From NCBI GenBank assembly GCA_007922195.1, contig ML681996.1:20674938-20738937 (forward strand): a DNA stretch of 64,000 nucleotides, given 5' to 3'. The translations under genes and the position numbers were made by a program. Of this stretch, positions 35,098 through 47,944 are shown piece after piece. The stretch comes from Podocnemis expansa. Taxonomy: Eukaryota > Chordata > Testudines > Podocnemididae. The notes under the pieces were generated by a model. It worked only from the letters and a program-made list of their open reading frames with translations. It made no database searches and was not told where the DNA came from. How positions within the stretch are numbered: position 1 is the first letter of the stretch; the number at the start of each line of letters is the position of its first letter.

Positions 35098-36115
35098 TGT
35101 GACATTCCCCCATGCAATCTGGTGTGGTGTGCCACTGTACCTCCCTGATCACAGAGTCCTGGGCACCAACTTACCCCACTTTGCTAGTGAACCTTCACTT
35201 CTGGGTCAACTCACACCAACCTTCTGCATGTAATTGGTCCCAGGCAGTAGAGTGCGCCTAATAGCCACTCATGGGATGGCTCCCCAGTAAGCACTCCCAA
35301 CCCCCAGGTGCCACACAGGGACCTTCCATCTGCAGCGATTGGGACCCCTCCCTGATCACTGCAGGCTCATTTTCTCTGGTCCATTGGTTTAATAAAGAAG
35401 CTGATATGCATCAATTTTGCTCAAAGTCCAGCATCCACACTTTTAATCTTTCCAAAATCCACACTGCCTTAGATAAAACAAACATTAATTTATTGATTAA
35501 AATAGGATTTTAAGTGAGTATGTAGCAAATCAATGCACAATCAATTAATCAATCAGTCAAGAAGTTTACCAGTCACATAAAAGATAATTTGCTATCAAAT
35601 CTAAAATCATTACTACAATCATGTTCGTCTTATCACCCAAATTTGACTATGACGGTTTTCAGCCCATGTTTGCTCTCCCGTGGGCAAGGCCCAGTTCTTA
35701 GGGATTGCTTACAAGATGGAGACTAGAGCAGAAAAGTCCAAATCAGTTCTAAGTATGCCCCCCCTGCATCTCTCCTCTTGCTTCCTTCAGCCAGGTGATT
35801 TTTCCCTCTCCAGCCAAAGCACTTACTTTGCATTGCCTTTGTTATGCATCCCCGGGTACATGTGAGCACAGCTCCATTTGCCCCCCTCCTAGCCTTGAGC
35901 CATGTCAAATATACTTGGGAATGCTTCATATCTGAACACATATATGATGCTGCAGGAAACATGGTACCACAACAATAATGCAGAGCATGTCATAAGGATT
36001 CAAAACTACCTTACATAAAATACTTTGCATTAAACCATACAAGTACAATGCAAAGGGGAAGAGGAAAGGTACACAGATCACATTACAGTGGTGTGTGGGT
36101 GTGCAGCATGTCACA
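35098..36115. mobile_element. Solo LTR (TG...CA, 5-bp duplication ATAAC)
   Basis: The ends TGTGACAT and ATGTCACA are perfect inverted 8-mers. The exact 5-bp duplication ATAAC is at 35093-35097 and 36116-36120. No gag, pol or env text lies next to it, so it is a solo LTR left by recombination. Part of it resembles 39550-40124. Orientation is not certain. Confidence 0.85.
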
Positions 36116-36259
36116 ATAACATGACATGAATTGCTAGGTCTCTGTGAATTGGAACTGCGTTGATGAAGTTATGATACTTTATGCATCATCTGCTACTTGG
36201 CTTCACACTGAAATGGGTCTGAAGAAGACAATGTTAAAAATCAACTAAACTTTTTTGAC

Positions 36260-38110
36260 TGCTGTTGCATATTGACCATATGTTTTCAGAGAACTATCCA
36301 CATTGACTCAAAAATCTCTTTTCTGAGTGGTAACAGCTAACTTAGACACATCATTTTATATGTATATTTGGGGTATAATTTTATATGTATATTTGGGATT
36401 ATGTTTTCCAATGTGCATTGTTTTGAATTAGCAACATTGAATTCCATCTGCTATTTTGTTGCCCAATCACCTGGTTTTGTGAGAGATGTTTGCAACTCTT
36501 CACATTCTGCTTTGGACCTAACTATTAATTATTGATTAGTTTTTACCACCTCACTGTTTGCCTCTTCTTCCAGATCACTTTTGAATATTATGAATAGTAC
36601 AGATACTTTGGGGTACCAACTATATACCACTCTGCAGTCTGAAAACTGACCTCATTCCTATATTTTGTTTCCTATCATTTAACCATTTACTGATCTGAGA
36701 GAGAACCTTTCCTCTTATCCCATGACTTCTTACTTTGCTTAAGATCTTTTGGTCTGTCAAAGACTTTTTGAAAATTAAGTATGCATTATCCACTGGATCA
36801 CTCTGGTCCACATGCTTGTTGATCCTCTCAAAGGCTATGTCTACACTAGGAAAAGTTAATTCAAATATGTTAATTTGAACTAGTAAGTTTGAGCTTAATT
36901 CAAACTAAACTCAAACTTATTAGTTCAAATTACAAAGTGGACTAATTTGACTTACCATTAAGCCAAATTCATTCACTTTGTTAATTTGAACTAACTACTA
37001 TTAATGAAAACTTATTCAGTTCAAACTAAGGGTTAATCCTAGTCTATACTGTCCTTAGTTTGAACTAAGGCTTGAACTAAGGGTCTAGTTCTAACTAACT
37101 GGCAGGTCTTACTAATTCAAACTAAGTTTTCATTAGTTCAAATTAAGGAATTCCTTAATTTGAACTATATGAAAGCCTAGCATAGACAGGTACTAAGTTA
37201 GTTCATATTAAGGCTCCTTAATTCAATTTAACTTGTGAGTGTAGACATACCCAAAGAATTCTAGTACATTGGTAAGGCAAGATTTCCCATTACCAAAACC
37301 ATGCTGACTGTTCACCAAGAAATCATATTAAGCTCTGTGTCGGATACTTCTCCTCTTTACTATTGTTTCAATGAATTTGCCTGCTATTGAAGTTAGATTT
37401 ACTTTCCTGTAATGGCTGGGATCACCTCTGGAATCGTTTCTACAAAAGTTTCCAGAGGTGATATCATCAATTACAGGCCAGTAAGCCTAACTTCCGTAGA
37501 AGGCAAATTCATCAAATCATCTGATAAAAAAAGCTAATTTCAATGATTGGGTACATGCCACAGTTATTAATTCTACGTTTTCACATTTGAGTGCCTGAGA
37601 ACTCTTGGGTGGATACCATGTGGTCCTGGTGACTTACTACTTTTTAATTTATCAATTTATTCAAAAATCTTCTCCAATGACGTTTCAGTCTGGGATAGTA
37701 AACTGTCAGTTTTGTCACCTAAAAAAGAATGGCTCAGGTTTGGGAATCTAGGGATGTGAAGACAGATGAAAAAATTCATTTATTTTCTCTGAAATAACCT
37801 TATCTTCCCTGAGTGCTCCTTTAGCATCTCAATCATCCAGTGGCTGGTTGTTTAGCAGACTTTCTGCTTCTGAAACACTTCTGAAAACCTGCTCTTACTT
37901 TTAGAGGGTTTAGCCTGCTTCAAATTCTTTTTTTTTTTGCCCTCCTAATTTTATTTTTACATTTCACTTGCCAGAGTTTATGCTGCCTTATATTTTCCTC
38001 AGTAGGATTTAACTTAATGCTTTTTAGAATATGCCTTCTTGCCTCCAGCTGCTTCTTTTCCTTTGGTGTTTAGCCATGGTGGAACTTTTGTAATTGACCA
38101 AATGCCTCCA
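36260..38110 (-). mobile_element. Old CR1-type LINE, minus strand, split by a MITE
   Basis: CR1 text in order: 'ttttcagagaactatccaca', 'tgcattgttttgaattagca', an RT stretch DPVDNAYLIFKKSLTDQKIL and SHGIRGKVLSQISKWLNDRK (minus, 36620-36811), then after the MITE the upstream RT side ('aaaccatgctgactgttcac' near 37300, 'gtggtcctggtgacttact' near 37622). It is older than the MITE inserted in it and has no intact frame. Confidence 0.78.
36833..37252. mobile_element. Harbinger-type MITE inside an old CR1
   Basis: The ends are GGCTATGTCTACACTA and the complement of GGGTATGTCTACACTC. The flanks are AAA on both sides (36830-36832, 37253-37255). The interior is TTCAAACTAA and TTAGTTTGAA words. The CR1 reading continues on both sides. 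Confidence 0.85.
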
Positions 38111-39549
38111 TTCAATGATATGTAGAGGGATAATCATCAGCAGTATATGCCATAGAGATGCTTCTTGTGGATACCCTCCACAATACTGGGAAGTCACATT
38201 TCTTTTCCATCCTGGTATCTTGAAAAAATGGATCTAGAACTTTTAAAAATATCAGTACATGTATATTACTATACATTGCCTTCTTCATGGGTTGTAGAAT
38301 GTCTGAGAAACGGCTGTTCACAGGGAGGAACAGAGAAATCCAGTCATATTTTCAATCCCACAGGGTATATAAAGGGGGCTTTGCATCAGGAAGAGATATT
38401 GATGAACTGGTTCATGGAGCAGGAGTTATGCCATAGCAGTTGGAAGTATTCCTTAATAGAGAGGCTTACTGAACTAGAATCACTTTCAACCACAGTAGGG
38501 ATTAGTGCAGCATGGGTGATCACGAACGTTTTTAAAAAAAAAGATAGCTGCATAGTGAATCTTCGTAAGATTATTAAATGAGAGTGAGTGCTTCTGAGAA
38601 GAGGCTTGTAAGCAAGTGTGACTAATGAAGACAAAAGAGTACCACAATGGCCACTTTACAACTCATCTGGCACAAACCCAACCCATTGAAGGAGTCATGT
38701 TATAATTTTCATTAGTGTGTGCAATGTTAAATGAACAAATGGCTAATAACCACTGGATAAAAGGAACAAAACCCTTTCAAAGCTGTGTGGCACATACAGT
38801 ATGTGTGGGACTGATGTTCCTTCATGTGGATTTCTAGCAGCTGTAGAGCATGTGACGGTGTCCTTCAGATCAGAGAGATGCCGTTCTCTGTCTCCCTGCT
38901 GCGCCAAATATGTAGATAAATTACATCCCTTATTTCTTTGCCCGCTAGGAAGTAGTACCATGGTGCACATGGATGGGATTTAGTTCTCTATGTAAAGTTT
39001 GTAAACCAGGCTTATGTTCTTCACGTTACTGTCAGAAATGTATGTGCAGCAGGGAACAATGTGCTAATAGTATTTGCTACATTGGCATCCTGACAGGAGT
39101 GTAGGTAGTAACAATGAGATTTCAGCCTACCAAATGGACACTTCCTGACCATTCTGCAGTTACCAAGTTTGAAATTTAATTCCCTTTTTTCCAGCATCAA
39201 TATTGTCATGATATCATTTTATGAGCCAAGCTAGGAGCAGGTAGCTAGGATCTGTCAAATTATCAGTTGGCACAGATCACTATAAGAATAATATTACTGT
39301 GGAATGAAAGTCCTTTCATGTGCCTGCAAGTACAATCCTGATCTCCTCAGCAGGCTTCTATCATGAACTTCTTCAGAGCTTCTCACATTTGTATTCATGA
39401 ATTTAACTTTTTGGCTTGTCAAGTCTTTTAGAACAAAGAGATAATAACATTCTTGGTTCAAATACTCACTTGCCCCTTTTGGGGGGCAAAATATTGGGAC
39501 ATGGATGACAGTGACAGCAACCCCATCCTCTCAAATCTAGCTGTTATTT
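38111..39549. other. No gene recognised
   Basis: One 138-codon plus-strand open frame (38165-38581) has no domain I recognise and overlaps another open frame on the opposite strand. It is probably chance. Nothing else stands out. Confidence 0.4.
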
Positions 39550-40124
39550 TTGGAACTTTTTTTATGGTAACCACCCATGGGTAGATCAGCATTAATTGCC
39601 TCACAAACCAGCACAACCATCACCCTGACAAGCCTTTCTAAGCCCAGCATGGTTTGCAAGGCATTTATAGCTGTCTGGTGTAGCTAGAGATTCCCACCCA
39701 CTTCTGAACTGGTTTGTCTTCCCTGAATTGAATGTTCTAGCACTAGAAGTTTGGTACAAGCTCCTCATACAGCTAAATGAGTCAAATGTGCATCAGCTTA
39801 TTGGCTGCTCAGGTCAGTCCATTGTCCCTATATGCATGCCTCAGCAAGATGTGAACTTTTACTCTGACGTCAGTGTTGGCCTGGATCTGCTTGAAACAAT
39901 ATGAGACACCTAGATGAGAATATTACCTTGCGGACCTCCATAATCACCAGTGCGATACTGTAAGAAGCACACTATCATAACAACAATGTTCAGTATGTCA
40001 TGAACATTCCAAAACATCACACAAAATCCTTTGCTTTAAACAATATACAGTTACACTATAAGGGTGAACATGAATGATACACAGTCACATATAAGGGTGT
40101 ACAAGGAGAGCATCGTTTCACACC
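39550..40124. repeat. Partial LTR related to 35098-36115
   Basis: The segment 'cataacaacaatgttcagta', 'tgtcatgaacattccaaaac' to 'tgatacacagtcacat' parallels 'cacaacaataatgcagagca' to 'gtacacagatcacat' of the solo LTR (35966-36085). It ends with 'atcgtttcaca', comparable to that LTR's 'gcatgtcaca'. Left end not defined. Confidence 0.5.
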
Positions 40125-40559
40125 TGCATCTTATATAACCATTTACAGCAATGCAAAATGGTTTTCAAACATTACCATTATGATTTGCGAAGCAGTCATA
40201 AATCAGACTTTATTGCTAAAAAGATTGAACCTTGGAGGGGTTGGTGAGAAAATGTATGAACTGCAGAACATTTAAGCTTTTCACTGAATTTTTGCCGTGT
40301 GCATTTTTTAACAGACTCAAATGTTATCTTTATTTGAGAAAGATCTCATACATCCTTGTATGAGTTAAAAAATAGTTGGCAACTGACATTAAAGTGTTAA
40401 GCTCTTTTCTATGCCCCAGAAGCTAACCACGAAAAGAGGAAGTCATATAATGAAAGGCGGTATCCTGTCTGAGTGTGAAGATCCTAATCTTAAAAATACA
40501 GCCAGAATCTCTACATTTACTCCAACAAAGCTGCCAATCCCCCTCCTCACCAACTAAGG

Positions 40560-41440
40560 TGCCATTGCACCCAGGTACCTATTCCAAAAATGGATACAAA
40601 ATTAAATCAAGGTTTTAATTGGCTGGTTTGGGTGCTTCTGCATCCGAACCCCTAACCAAGCCTTTAAAAGCCCCTCACCCCAACCCTCCAGTGGAGACTC
40701 AGCACGTGGAAGCAGCGAACTGGCTCGACTGGGCTCGGACCTCCCCCAAGGATTTCCAGATTCCTTGGCCTGATGTGGATCTTGATCCTATTTACTGCGA
40801 TTGGCCCCATCGTTGCTGGGTGTTAAGCTTTGAGCTTAGGCGATCCTTGTAAATTAGCTTTGCAGGAAAGAATCTTGCCCTGATTTAATGCTTTGACTTT
40901 GTTAAGTGTTCTGTTCTTTGTCTTCGTCTCCCGTCTCCTTACCCATTGTTTCCCTTCCAATGAACAGATTTAATTGTACTTGTAATTGTCTGCAAACTGG
41001 GAATCTTCAATTTGTCTCTCTAGCGTTTTCCTCAGTTGCTTTGGCATTAGGTGTGTTCCTCTGTTTAGTTTTCTTTTGTTTTAAAGCAATTACGTATCTG
41101 TAAGATCTCTATAGTAATAGTGGTTAAGTAATTCACATTTTGCTTTCCCTTTAAAATCCCCTCCCTCCCCCTCCTTAATACATAACCCTTTAACTTCTAC
41201 TTTTTATAATTAAAGCAACCAATACAGTTGTATTAACATAAGTAGGTATAAAATAGTGTTTGAAATAAACTGCTTTGACTCATGATCCTGGTAGTCCATT
41301 CCTTTCACTACCCACAAAATTGCTTTCCTCTCAGGAAACAGTATTGTTACCCCAGAAAATCAATTCCTGGACTGTCCAGCAGTCTAAGTCTTAACTTCCA
41401 ACACTCTAGGGCAATCAGGGTGGGATCATTCCTCGCCTAA
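40560..41440 (+). repeat. LTR-like region with TATA and polyA signals
   Basis: A TATA-like 'ctttaaaagcccctcacc' (about 40660) is followed about 600 bp later by 'gtttgaaataaactgctttg' with a polyadenylation signal AATAAA (41266-41271). This is the U3-R layout of an LTR. Ends and target duplication were not found. Confidence 0.4.
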
Positions 41441-41516
41441 ACGGACAAATGCTCCAAGTGGAGAATACAGCTACAGCCCGCCGATCAAGCACAAACCAGA
41501 AACAACAAAAGACTTA

Positions 41517-41920
41517 GGCTGTGTTCACACACAGGCATTATTTCAATACAAGTTGTGTCGAAACAACTTGTATCAAAATAATGCCTTATTTTGAAATAAC
41601 TTCATTCGAATTAACAGTTTGTTAATTCGAATTAAGGAAAAAAGTTCAAAGCGAAATAGCAGTTTCAGGCAACAGTTATTTTGAAACAAGTCAGTGTTGT
41701 TTCAAAACAACATGTTTGGACGGCATTGTTTCAAAACAATCATTTTGAAACAACATTGTTTCGTCCCCACATGGGGTTTAAGTTGTTTTGAAACAACGCC
41801 ATTGTTTTGAAACAACGGATGCCGTTGTTTTGAAACAACCGTGCATCATGTGAACAGGGTATTTCTTATTTCGAAACAACCTCTGTTGTTTCGAAATAAG
41901 AGTTCTGTGCGAACACAGCC
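41517..41920. mobile_element. Harbinger-type MITE with TTA duplication
   Basis: The ends GGCTGTGTTCACACACAG and the complement of GGCTGTGTTCGCACAG are flanked by exact TTA copies (41514-41516, 41921-41923), the classic Harbinger target. The interior is TTGTTTCGAAACAA words. Confidence 0.88.
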
Positions 41921-41929
41921 TTAGAGCCA

Positions 41930-43110
41930 AAGGTTCTTCAGAAACAAACATAAAGTTTATTACAATACTCATTCTGAGGATTGACAAAGAATTCCTACTC
42001 ATTTCACATATAGCCTAACAGTAACATAACACATTAAAACTATTCTGTGCAAGTAAAACACCAACCCTTACATCTACAAAAAACATTCAGCAAGTGGGGA
42101 TCAGTCACTTACAGAATGGAGAGATCTCAAGATTTTACCATTACTCCTTTTAGAACCTGGTATGGATTCCTCATCTTAAACTTTCCCTGCCAGTTTGCCT
42201 ATCAACTCAGATTACTTTGTAGGGATTGGGCCCCCCTGTCAGCGGTTAACACTTTAAACTGTTTGTTGGTCTTTAATCTTAACTGGTGATGTCCTATCCT
42301 CCTTGGGACCCTCTTCTTACCACAATTTTAAAGGATTAGTTCTCTGTACCCGGTCTGGTCTTTGATGTCTTTGCACTCACTGGCTGCCTTCTCCTTCTCT
42401 GCTGCAGTCTCCGTGGCAACTGGAACAACGGTGGCTCAGAAGGTTCTCGAGAGCTCGCAGGTGCACCTGCTGCTTTGTGACGCCGGCAGGGGTTCTGATA
42501 ATGCCAGAGCTTCAAAGCCTCAAGCTTTTGAAGTGGGCTTATGTGGAACCAGGCTTCCTCGGAAGCATGCACCTTGAGTCAAGGCTGAGATGTCAGACTG
42601 GTGCAGCCTCTTTTGGACAGCCTATACCAGAGACGGTGAAGTCCCCCAACTGGGAAGATGTCCCAGTTGTACCCTCTGGCTGCTCCTTCCCAGAGACGGT
42701 GAGACCCAAAAGTCCCCCAGCAGAGACTTCACTCTGCTGTACTCTCTGGTTGTGGAGTGTGCGTGCGAGTTTTTGGCTGTGTGATATTTGTTGCTCACAG
42801 ACTTAACTGCAGGACTCAGTTATCTGCCTGTCTGGAGTGCATGCAAGACTGATTATTCATGTTCGCCCTTCTGAGACTAAGTCCCACAAGTTAGCTCATA
42901 AATTTCCACCAGAGACGTTGTCACTCTCTCTGGGGTCGAGTGGTAGTATGACTCCTAGTGTAGTGGGAACATAGCCAGAGGCCAGTGGAACCCAGGAAGG
43001 AGTGGGAGAGATCTCCAAAGTTCTGCTGCTGTGCAGCTTCTTTTATACACTACCATCACTTTCATCTCCTCTTAACCACTCGCAAAAGAGGTAATTCTAT
43101 CCTCACCCAA
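41930..43110 (-). repeat. LTR-like region, minus strand
   Basis: On the minus strand a TATA-like 'gtgtataaaagaagctgc' (about 43036-43053) lies upstream of an AATAAA in 'tattgtaataaactttatg' (about 41950-41968). The interval contains several 'cagagacggtga'-like repeats (about 42628-42705). Boundaries are unresolved. Confidence 0.4.
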
Positions 43111-45114
43111 TCACAGAGAGGATGATTTCATCCAACACCTGCACAGTGCTGCAATGGAGATCAAAGGGTTTTGGGGGTAACTGGACAATGGGACGAGAAC
43201 TCAGAATATTTGATGGGAGGGGGAATGAAGGAGTTCAAAAGTTTAAAATCATCCTCCATCTTGACCTACTTTTCCTTAAAGAGATATATCTATTGGTTCT
43301 GTTCCCCTATGATCCATATGTATGGAGATCAAATTTCACTTGCTGAGTGCATTTTGAATACTAACTTTGTTTTAAATACTTGTAAATGATAACTTAGGGA
43401 TACTTTACCACTAATTACTACATATTATGCTACTTCTAACTTTATTTTAACACAAAATTTCTACTAGATTGCCTTACACTATTTTTCCTACTCATATGTG
43501 TCTTTATCCTGTCAAGATTTGCTGTGATACTAAAGACATGGCAAAAATCTCAGGCTACAGTATGTCAATGAGTGTTCATTAAAACTTGTCAGGAATTGTG
43601 TAGCCCTATATGTAAGTATCTTGATATCTTGTGTACAGGTAATGGTTTCTCCATTACATACAAATTGGCCATCCAAATTGAGGATTTTTGCCAGAGATTT
43701 TTTTCTCTTTTTTCAGTCAGTAATTTTTGTTAGAAACTGTTTAAAACTGCCAAATAGAATATTTGGAAAGATAGTGGCAAAAAAACCTCAAAAGAGGCTT
43801 AAGTTCATGAAACTCTGTTAATGTGATATTTGAAACTGTAATTAGTGTTAAGGTATAAATAAGAGTCAGTGATAAGGAAATTCAGCAATAAGCAATTGAA
43901 AAATAATCCCCTTTGACCCTCTGCAAGAGTACTCCAGATGCTGATTATGTAACTCTTAGAGTGTCATCCCTTATTCCCCCAAAAAGTCCCACTACATGTT
44001 CCTTATGTAACCTTTACAGTGTCATCCTTCATCCCTCCTCTTTAATGACCCCTACATTGTATGTGACACCTCAAAGCCAGCCTATGAATTGCTGGCAGGT
44101 CTGTGAAAGTTCATTGAGGATCTGAGGACAAAGAAGGAACAACAGAGACCTGCACGCAGACCTCAAGAAGATGAGTAAGAAAAGAAGAGAGAGAGAAAAA
44201 GAATAAGGACACAGAAAGACAAGAACTAGCCTAAGAATCAATAAGAATCATTGAAAAGGTACAGGTGCACCTCAGGTTTTGAATGACTATACTAACTTAG
44301 TTCCAACCTCATGCTCATAGCTGAAAGCTAATTTTTGCTTGGATAGAGCAGAAGGATGTTTTGATGAAACCAGAAAGACTTTCTGAGAAGGTTATGTAAG
44401 TAAATAGTGGTTGGGTCTGCATGTAAATAAAACTGGATGCCTGTGGTTTCAGTGAGGGTCTGATTCTCCACCTGTGCAGAAACTGTCTGATCAACATTTC
44501 CCAAATATTTAGGTAATTAAGTTTCTGTAGATGTTAAGAGTAATTGTTAAGCATTTTACTCTTTAACTGTTTAAATCATTTTACCACAGAGTAAAGGCAG
44601 TACCATATGTACAGTGATAGAGCTTGACTTGCTGTAACTGTAACTCTATATGTCATATATATTGTAATGACTATACCATGTAAAATTATTTTTGATGTAA
44701 ACTGATTCTCAGATTTAAATTTATTACAATGATAATTATTTGAAATAAATAGTATGTTTATTTTGAACACTGATCTCAGTATCATTTCTTGATTAGAATG
44801 CTCCATCCATATTTCTTTTAGGTTTATTAAAAACTGTTAGGAAGACAGACCACATAACTTTAATCTCAGAGATTTCCTGGATGAGTGTTGTAAGTGAATG
44901 ATTTTGAGTTTCTGGGATAATAGGGTGGCATAGGATATTTTCACACATACAGGGATAGCAGGAGATTGACAGTCTTAAATTAGCTTTTTCTCCAGTGTCT
45001 GCATTTCCTCAATCTGTTATGTGGAAAATGTAGGGGTTACTATTCATTAATTTCTGAATTTTTTGTTTTTATTTTTTAATCATAACAGCATATGACATAA
45101 TGATTTTGAAATAG
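43111..45114. other. No gene recognised
   Basis: AT-rich sequence. Short open frames near 43120-43390 and 43620-43820 show no recognisable motif. Confidence 0.4.
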
Positions 45115-45345
45115 TACATTGCATTTTTATAATATTTCCCATCTGCTGGGTTCAAAATGCTGTACAAATAGCAATTAATTTAGCCTCACAACACTTCTAG
45201 ATTGCAGGCATGTATTATCTCTGCTTTTATAGACAGGGAAATCAAGGCACAGAGTCCTTGAGTAACTCTCTCATGGTCACTTAGGGAGTCTGGCTGAGTG
45301 ACAAATAGAATTTAGTTTTCTTATTCTTTAGCCACAGTACATGCT
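45115..45345 (-). repeat. MIR/CORE-SINE-like relic, minus strand
   Basis: Reads 'aaatgctgtacaaatagc', 'gcctcacaacacttctag', 'tattatctctgcttttatag', 'acagggaaatcaaggcacag', 'catggtcacttagggagtc', in the order of the MIR consensus complement. Confidence 0.6.
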
Positions 45346-46621
45346 TCTTCCCCTGCTAAAAAGTAAGAAAGTTTCATCCAGCAATTAATTGCCCCTTTGG
45401 ACTTCTCCTTTGCAGTAGGCTCTCTTCCTTATCTCCTCTGGGCCTCAGTAAGGGCAGGTCCTCTGTGTAAGCAAGAAAACTACAGAAAAGGAATTATATG
45501 GAATATATTTTTCTTCTAAGATTCTTACATTCGTACCTCAAGGGTTATGCAAGCCAGCACCCTGTTCAGTGCTAGCAAGAGTTTGTGATATTGAAGTGAC
45601 TAACATTTAATGTGCTGGTTTTCTTCTAAGAAACTCATGAGACTCAGTGACATCCCCAATCGAATACTCAGCCAGCATTTGATGTTAACTTCTGAATATA
45701 TGTGGTAATTATAGCCAAGATGATATTCAGTACTAGGAGGTCTCATGTGCTAGCAGAGCACTGCTAATACTCTAGCTTTGATCAGAGATATCATCCTGAG
45801 TAGGGTCTTTTAATGGCTATCTCCTATGGTATTTATACATGGGATCCTTATGTGAAATAAATTATAAAAGTGCAGGATTATCTGCTGAGCAAACAAATTG
45901 TTTATGGATCATAAAAAGCATCCTATAATTATAAATGTTTAGAAGAGAAGCATTCTTTTTTTAAAAAAATCAACATATTTAAAGAAGCTTAAAAAGCATC
46001 ATGTACTGAATACATTCCTCCTTTTCTCCCCTGTGAATAATACTGCAAGTTTTGGGGTCAGATTATGCCAGTCCACTAGAGATGAGCAAAACCTTTGCCA
46101 CATTCATCCTCTGTCAAAGAAATGCTGGTGGACAGCAGAATTCTGCCAGAAAGCCATTACAAAGATGCAGAGCAGGCTTCTCTTTACAGTTTCTTTGGTC
46201 ATGATAGTTTGCTGTCATCAGCGAGTGTTGATGATAGCTTCTTCTCTCAATTTAACATTTTCCAGTTACCCCATACTCTTGGGTATGAGCAATGCTGTAC
46301 AGCCTAGCACATTAACTTTGTGTGCATCTGAGGTTATTTTTGGTCACCAAAAAGATGTTTTGTCTGGATGCTTACATGACAGGAAGAGGCTCATTATGTC
46401 CTCTGTCCTTCCCCATTCCACAACCCTTGACCCCCACAACACTCCACTGAAAAATTAACTCAGAAATCTATGGTAGGAGAGGGGATAAATAACATGCTTA
46501 ACTGCAAAGTGTGGGATAAGATTTGATTTACCCGGCAGAGGCTGCGTGTATCAAGGCAGAAGAAGAATTTCTTAACCTCGCTGCTCCTTACCCTCACATA
46601 CAAAACTAAACCTAGAAAATT
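45346..46621. other. No secure gene
   Basis: A 141-codon open frame (46033-46458) and an overlapping 70-codon one (46095-46307) are present. The shorter reads KEMLVDSRILPESHYKDAEQ, which looks protein-like, but I recognise no family and see no clear splice signals. Confidence 0.35.
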
Positions 46622-46700
46622 GAATCATAGAATCATAGGGTTGGAAGGCACCTAATAGGTCATCTAGTCCAACCCCCTGCCAGAGGCAGGAACACTCCCA

Positions 46701-47940
46701 CTAAACCATCCCAGTCATGGTTTTGTCCAGCCGGGCCTTAAACACCTCCAAAGATGGAGATATCACCACCTCCCTTGGCAGCTCATTCCAAGGCTTCAAC
46801 ACTCGCCTAGTAAAAAAGTTTTTTCTAATATCCAGCCTCGACCTTCCTAACCGCAACTTGAGACCATTGCTCCTCGTTCTGTCCTCTTTTATTACCAAGA
46901 ATAGTCGAGCTCCCTCTTCCTTAAAGCATCCCTTCAAATAGCTGAAGGTTGCTATCAAATCCCCCCTCAATCTTCTCTTCTGCAGACTAAATAAGCCTAA
47001 TGCTTTCAGTCTTTCCTCATAGGGCTTGTGCTCCAGCCCTTTAATCATTTTGTTTGCCCTCCTCTGAACTCTCTCTAGCATGTCCCTGTCCTTTTTGTAG
47101 TGGGGAGCCCAAAACTGAACACAGTATTCTAGATGTGGCCTCACCAGTGCAGAATAGGGGGGAATGATCACATCCCTTAATCTGCTAGTAATACTTCTTT
47201 TGATGCAGCCCAGTATGCCATTGGCCTTTTTGGCAGCAAGAGAGCACTGCTGACTCATATCTAGCTTCCCATCCACCATGACCCCCAGGTCCTTTTCTAC
47301 ACTGCTGCTACTTAGCTGAATGTTTCCCAGCCTGTAGCTGTGCATGGGGTTTTTTCAGCCCATATGCAGGATTTTACACTTGTCCTTATTGAACCTCATA
47401 AGATTTCTATTGGCCCACTGTTCCAATTTATCTAGGTCTNNNNNNNNNNTCCTACACGCTGAAACCGTTGATCTAGCCAGTTTTCTATCCACCTTACAGT
47501 CCACCTATCCAACCCATACTTCCTTAATTTGCCAATGAGAATGCTGTGGGAAACTGTATCAAAAGCCTTGCTAAAATCAAGGTATATGACATCAATGGTT
47601 CTTCCTGCATCCAGAAAACCAGTCATCTGATCATAGAAGGAGATGAGATTGGTCAGGCATGATTTACCTTTGGTAAATCCATGCTGACTGTTCCTGATCA
47701 CTTTATTTTCCTCTAAGTGTTTGAGGATGGATTCTTTGAGAATCTGCTCCATAATTTTTCCAGGGATTGAGGTGAGGCTGACTGGTCTATAATTCCCCGG
47801 ATCCTCCTTTTTCCCTTTCTTGGAAACAGGCACTACATTTGCTTTTTTCCAGTCCTCTGGCACCTCCCCCGTTCTCCATGAGTTTTGAAAGATAACGGCC
47901 AGCGGTGCTGCTATTTCTGATATCAGCTCTGTCCTCATTC
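46701..47940 (-). pseudogene. CR1 ORF2, reverse transcriptase part
   Basis: The CR1 enzyme reverse-transcribes its own RNA. From the right: GEVPEDWKKANVVPVSKKGK and YRPVSLTSIPGKIMEQILK (about 47760-47870), HGFTKGKSCLTNLISFYDQM, VIYLDFSKAFDTVSHSIL, then WIENWLDQRFQRVG up to the N gap. Left of the gap: [51 protein letters not shown] and ELPREVVISPSLEVFKARLD to a stop at 46701. The catalytic FADD segment is missing: it would fall at the 10-N gap, which must hide about 200 bp or mark a misassembly. Frames on both sides are open. Confidence 0.9.
47440..47449. other. Assembly gap (10 N)
   Basis: Ten undetermined bases within CR1 ORF2. Comparison with the homologous stretch at 21994-22218 indicates that the missing CR1 sequence is much longer than ten bases. 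Confidence 0.98.
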
Positions 47941-47944
47941 AGTC

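Noticed and set aside
38165..38581. 138-codon open frame
   Set aside because: No recognisable motif, overlapped by antisense frames, no splice or promoter context.
40619..40852. 77-codon frame near an LTR-like TATA box
   Set aside because: Lies in the probable LTR leader; no gag-like motif is visible.
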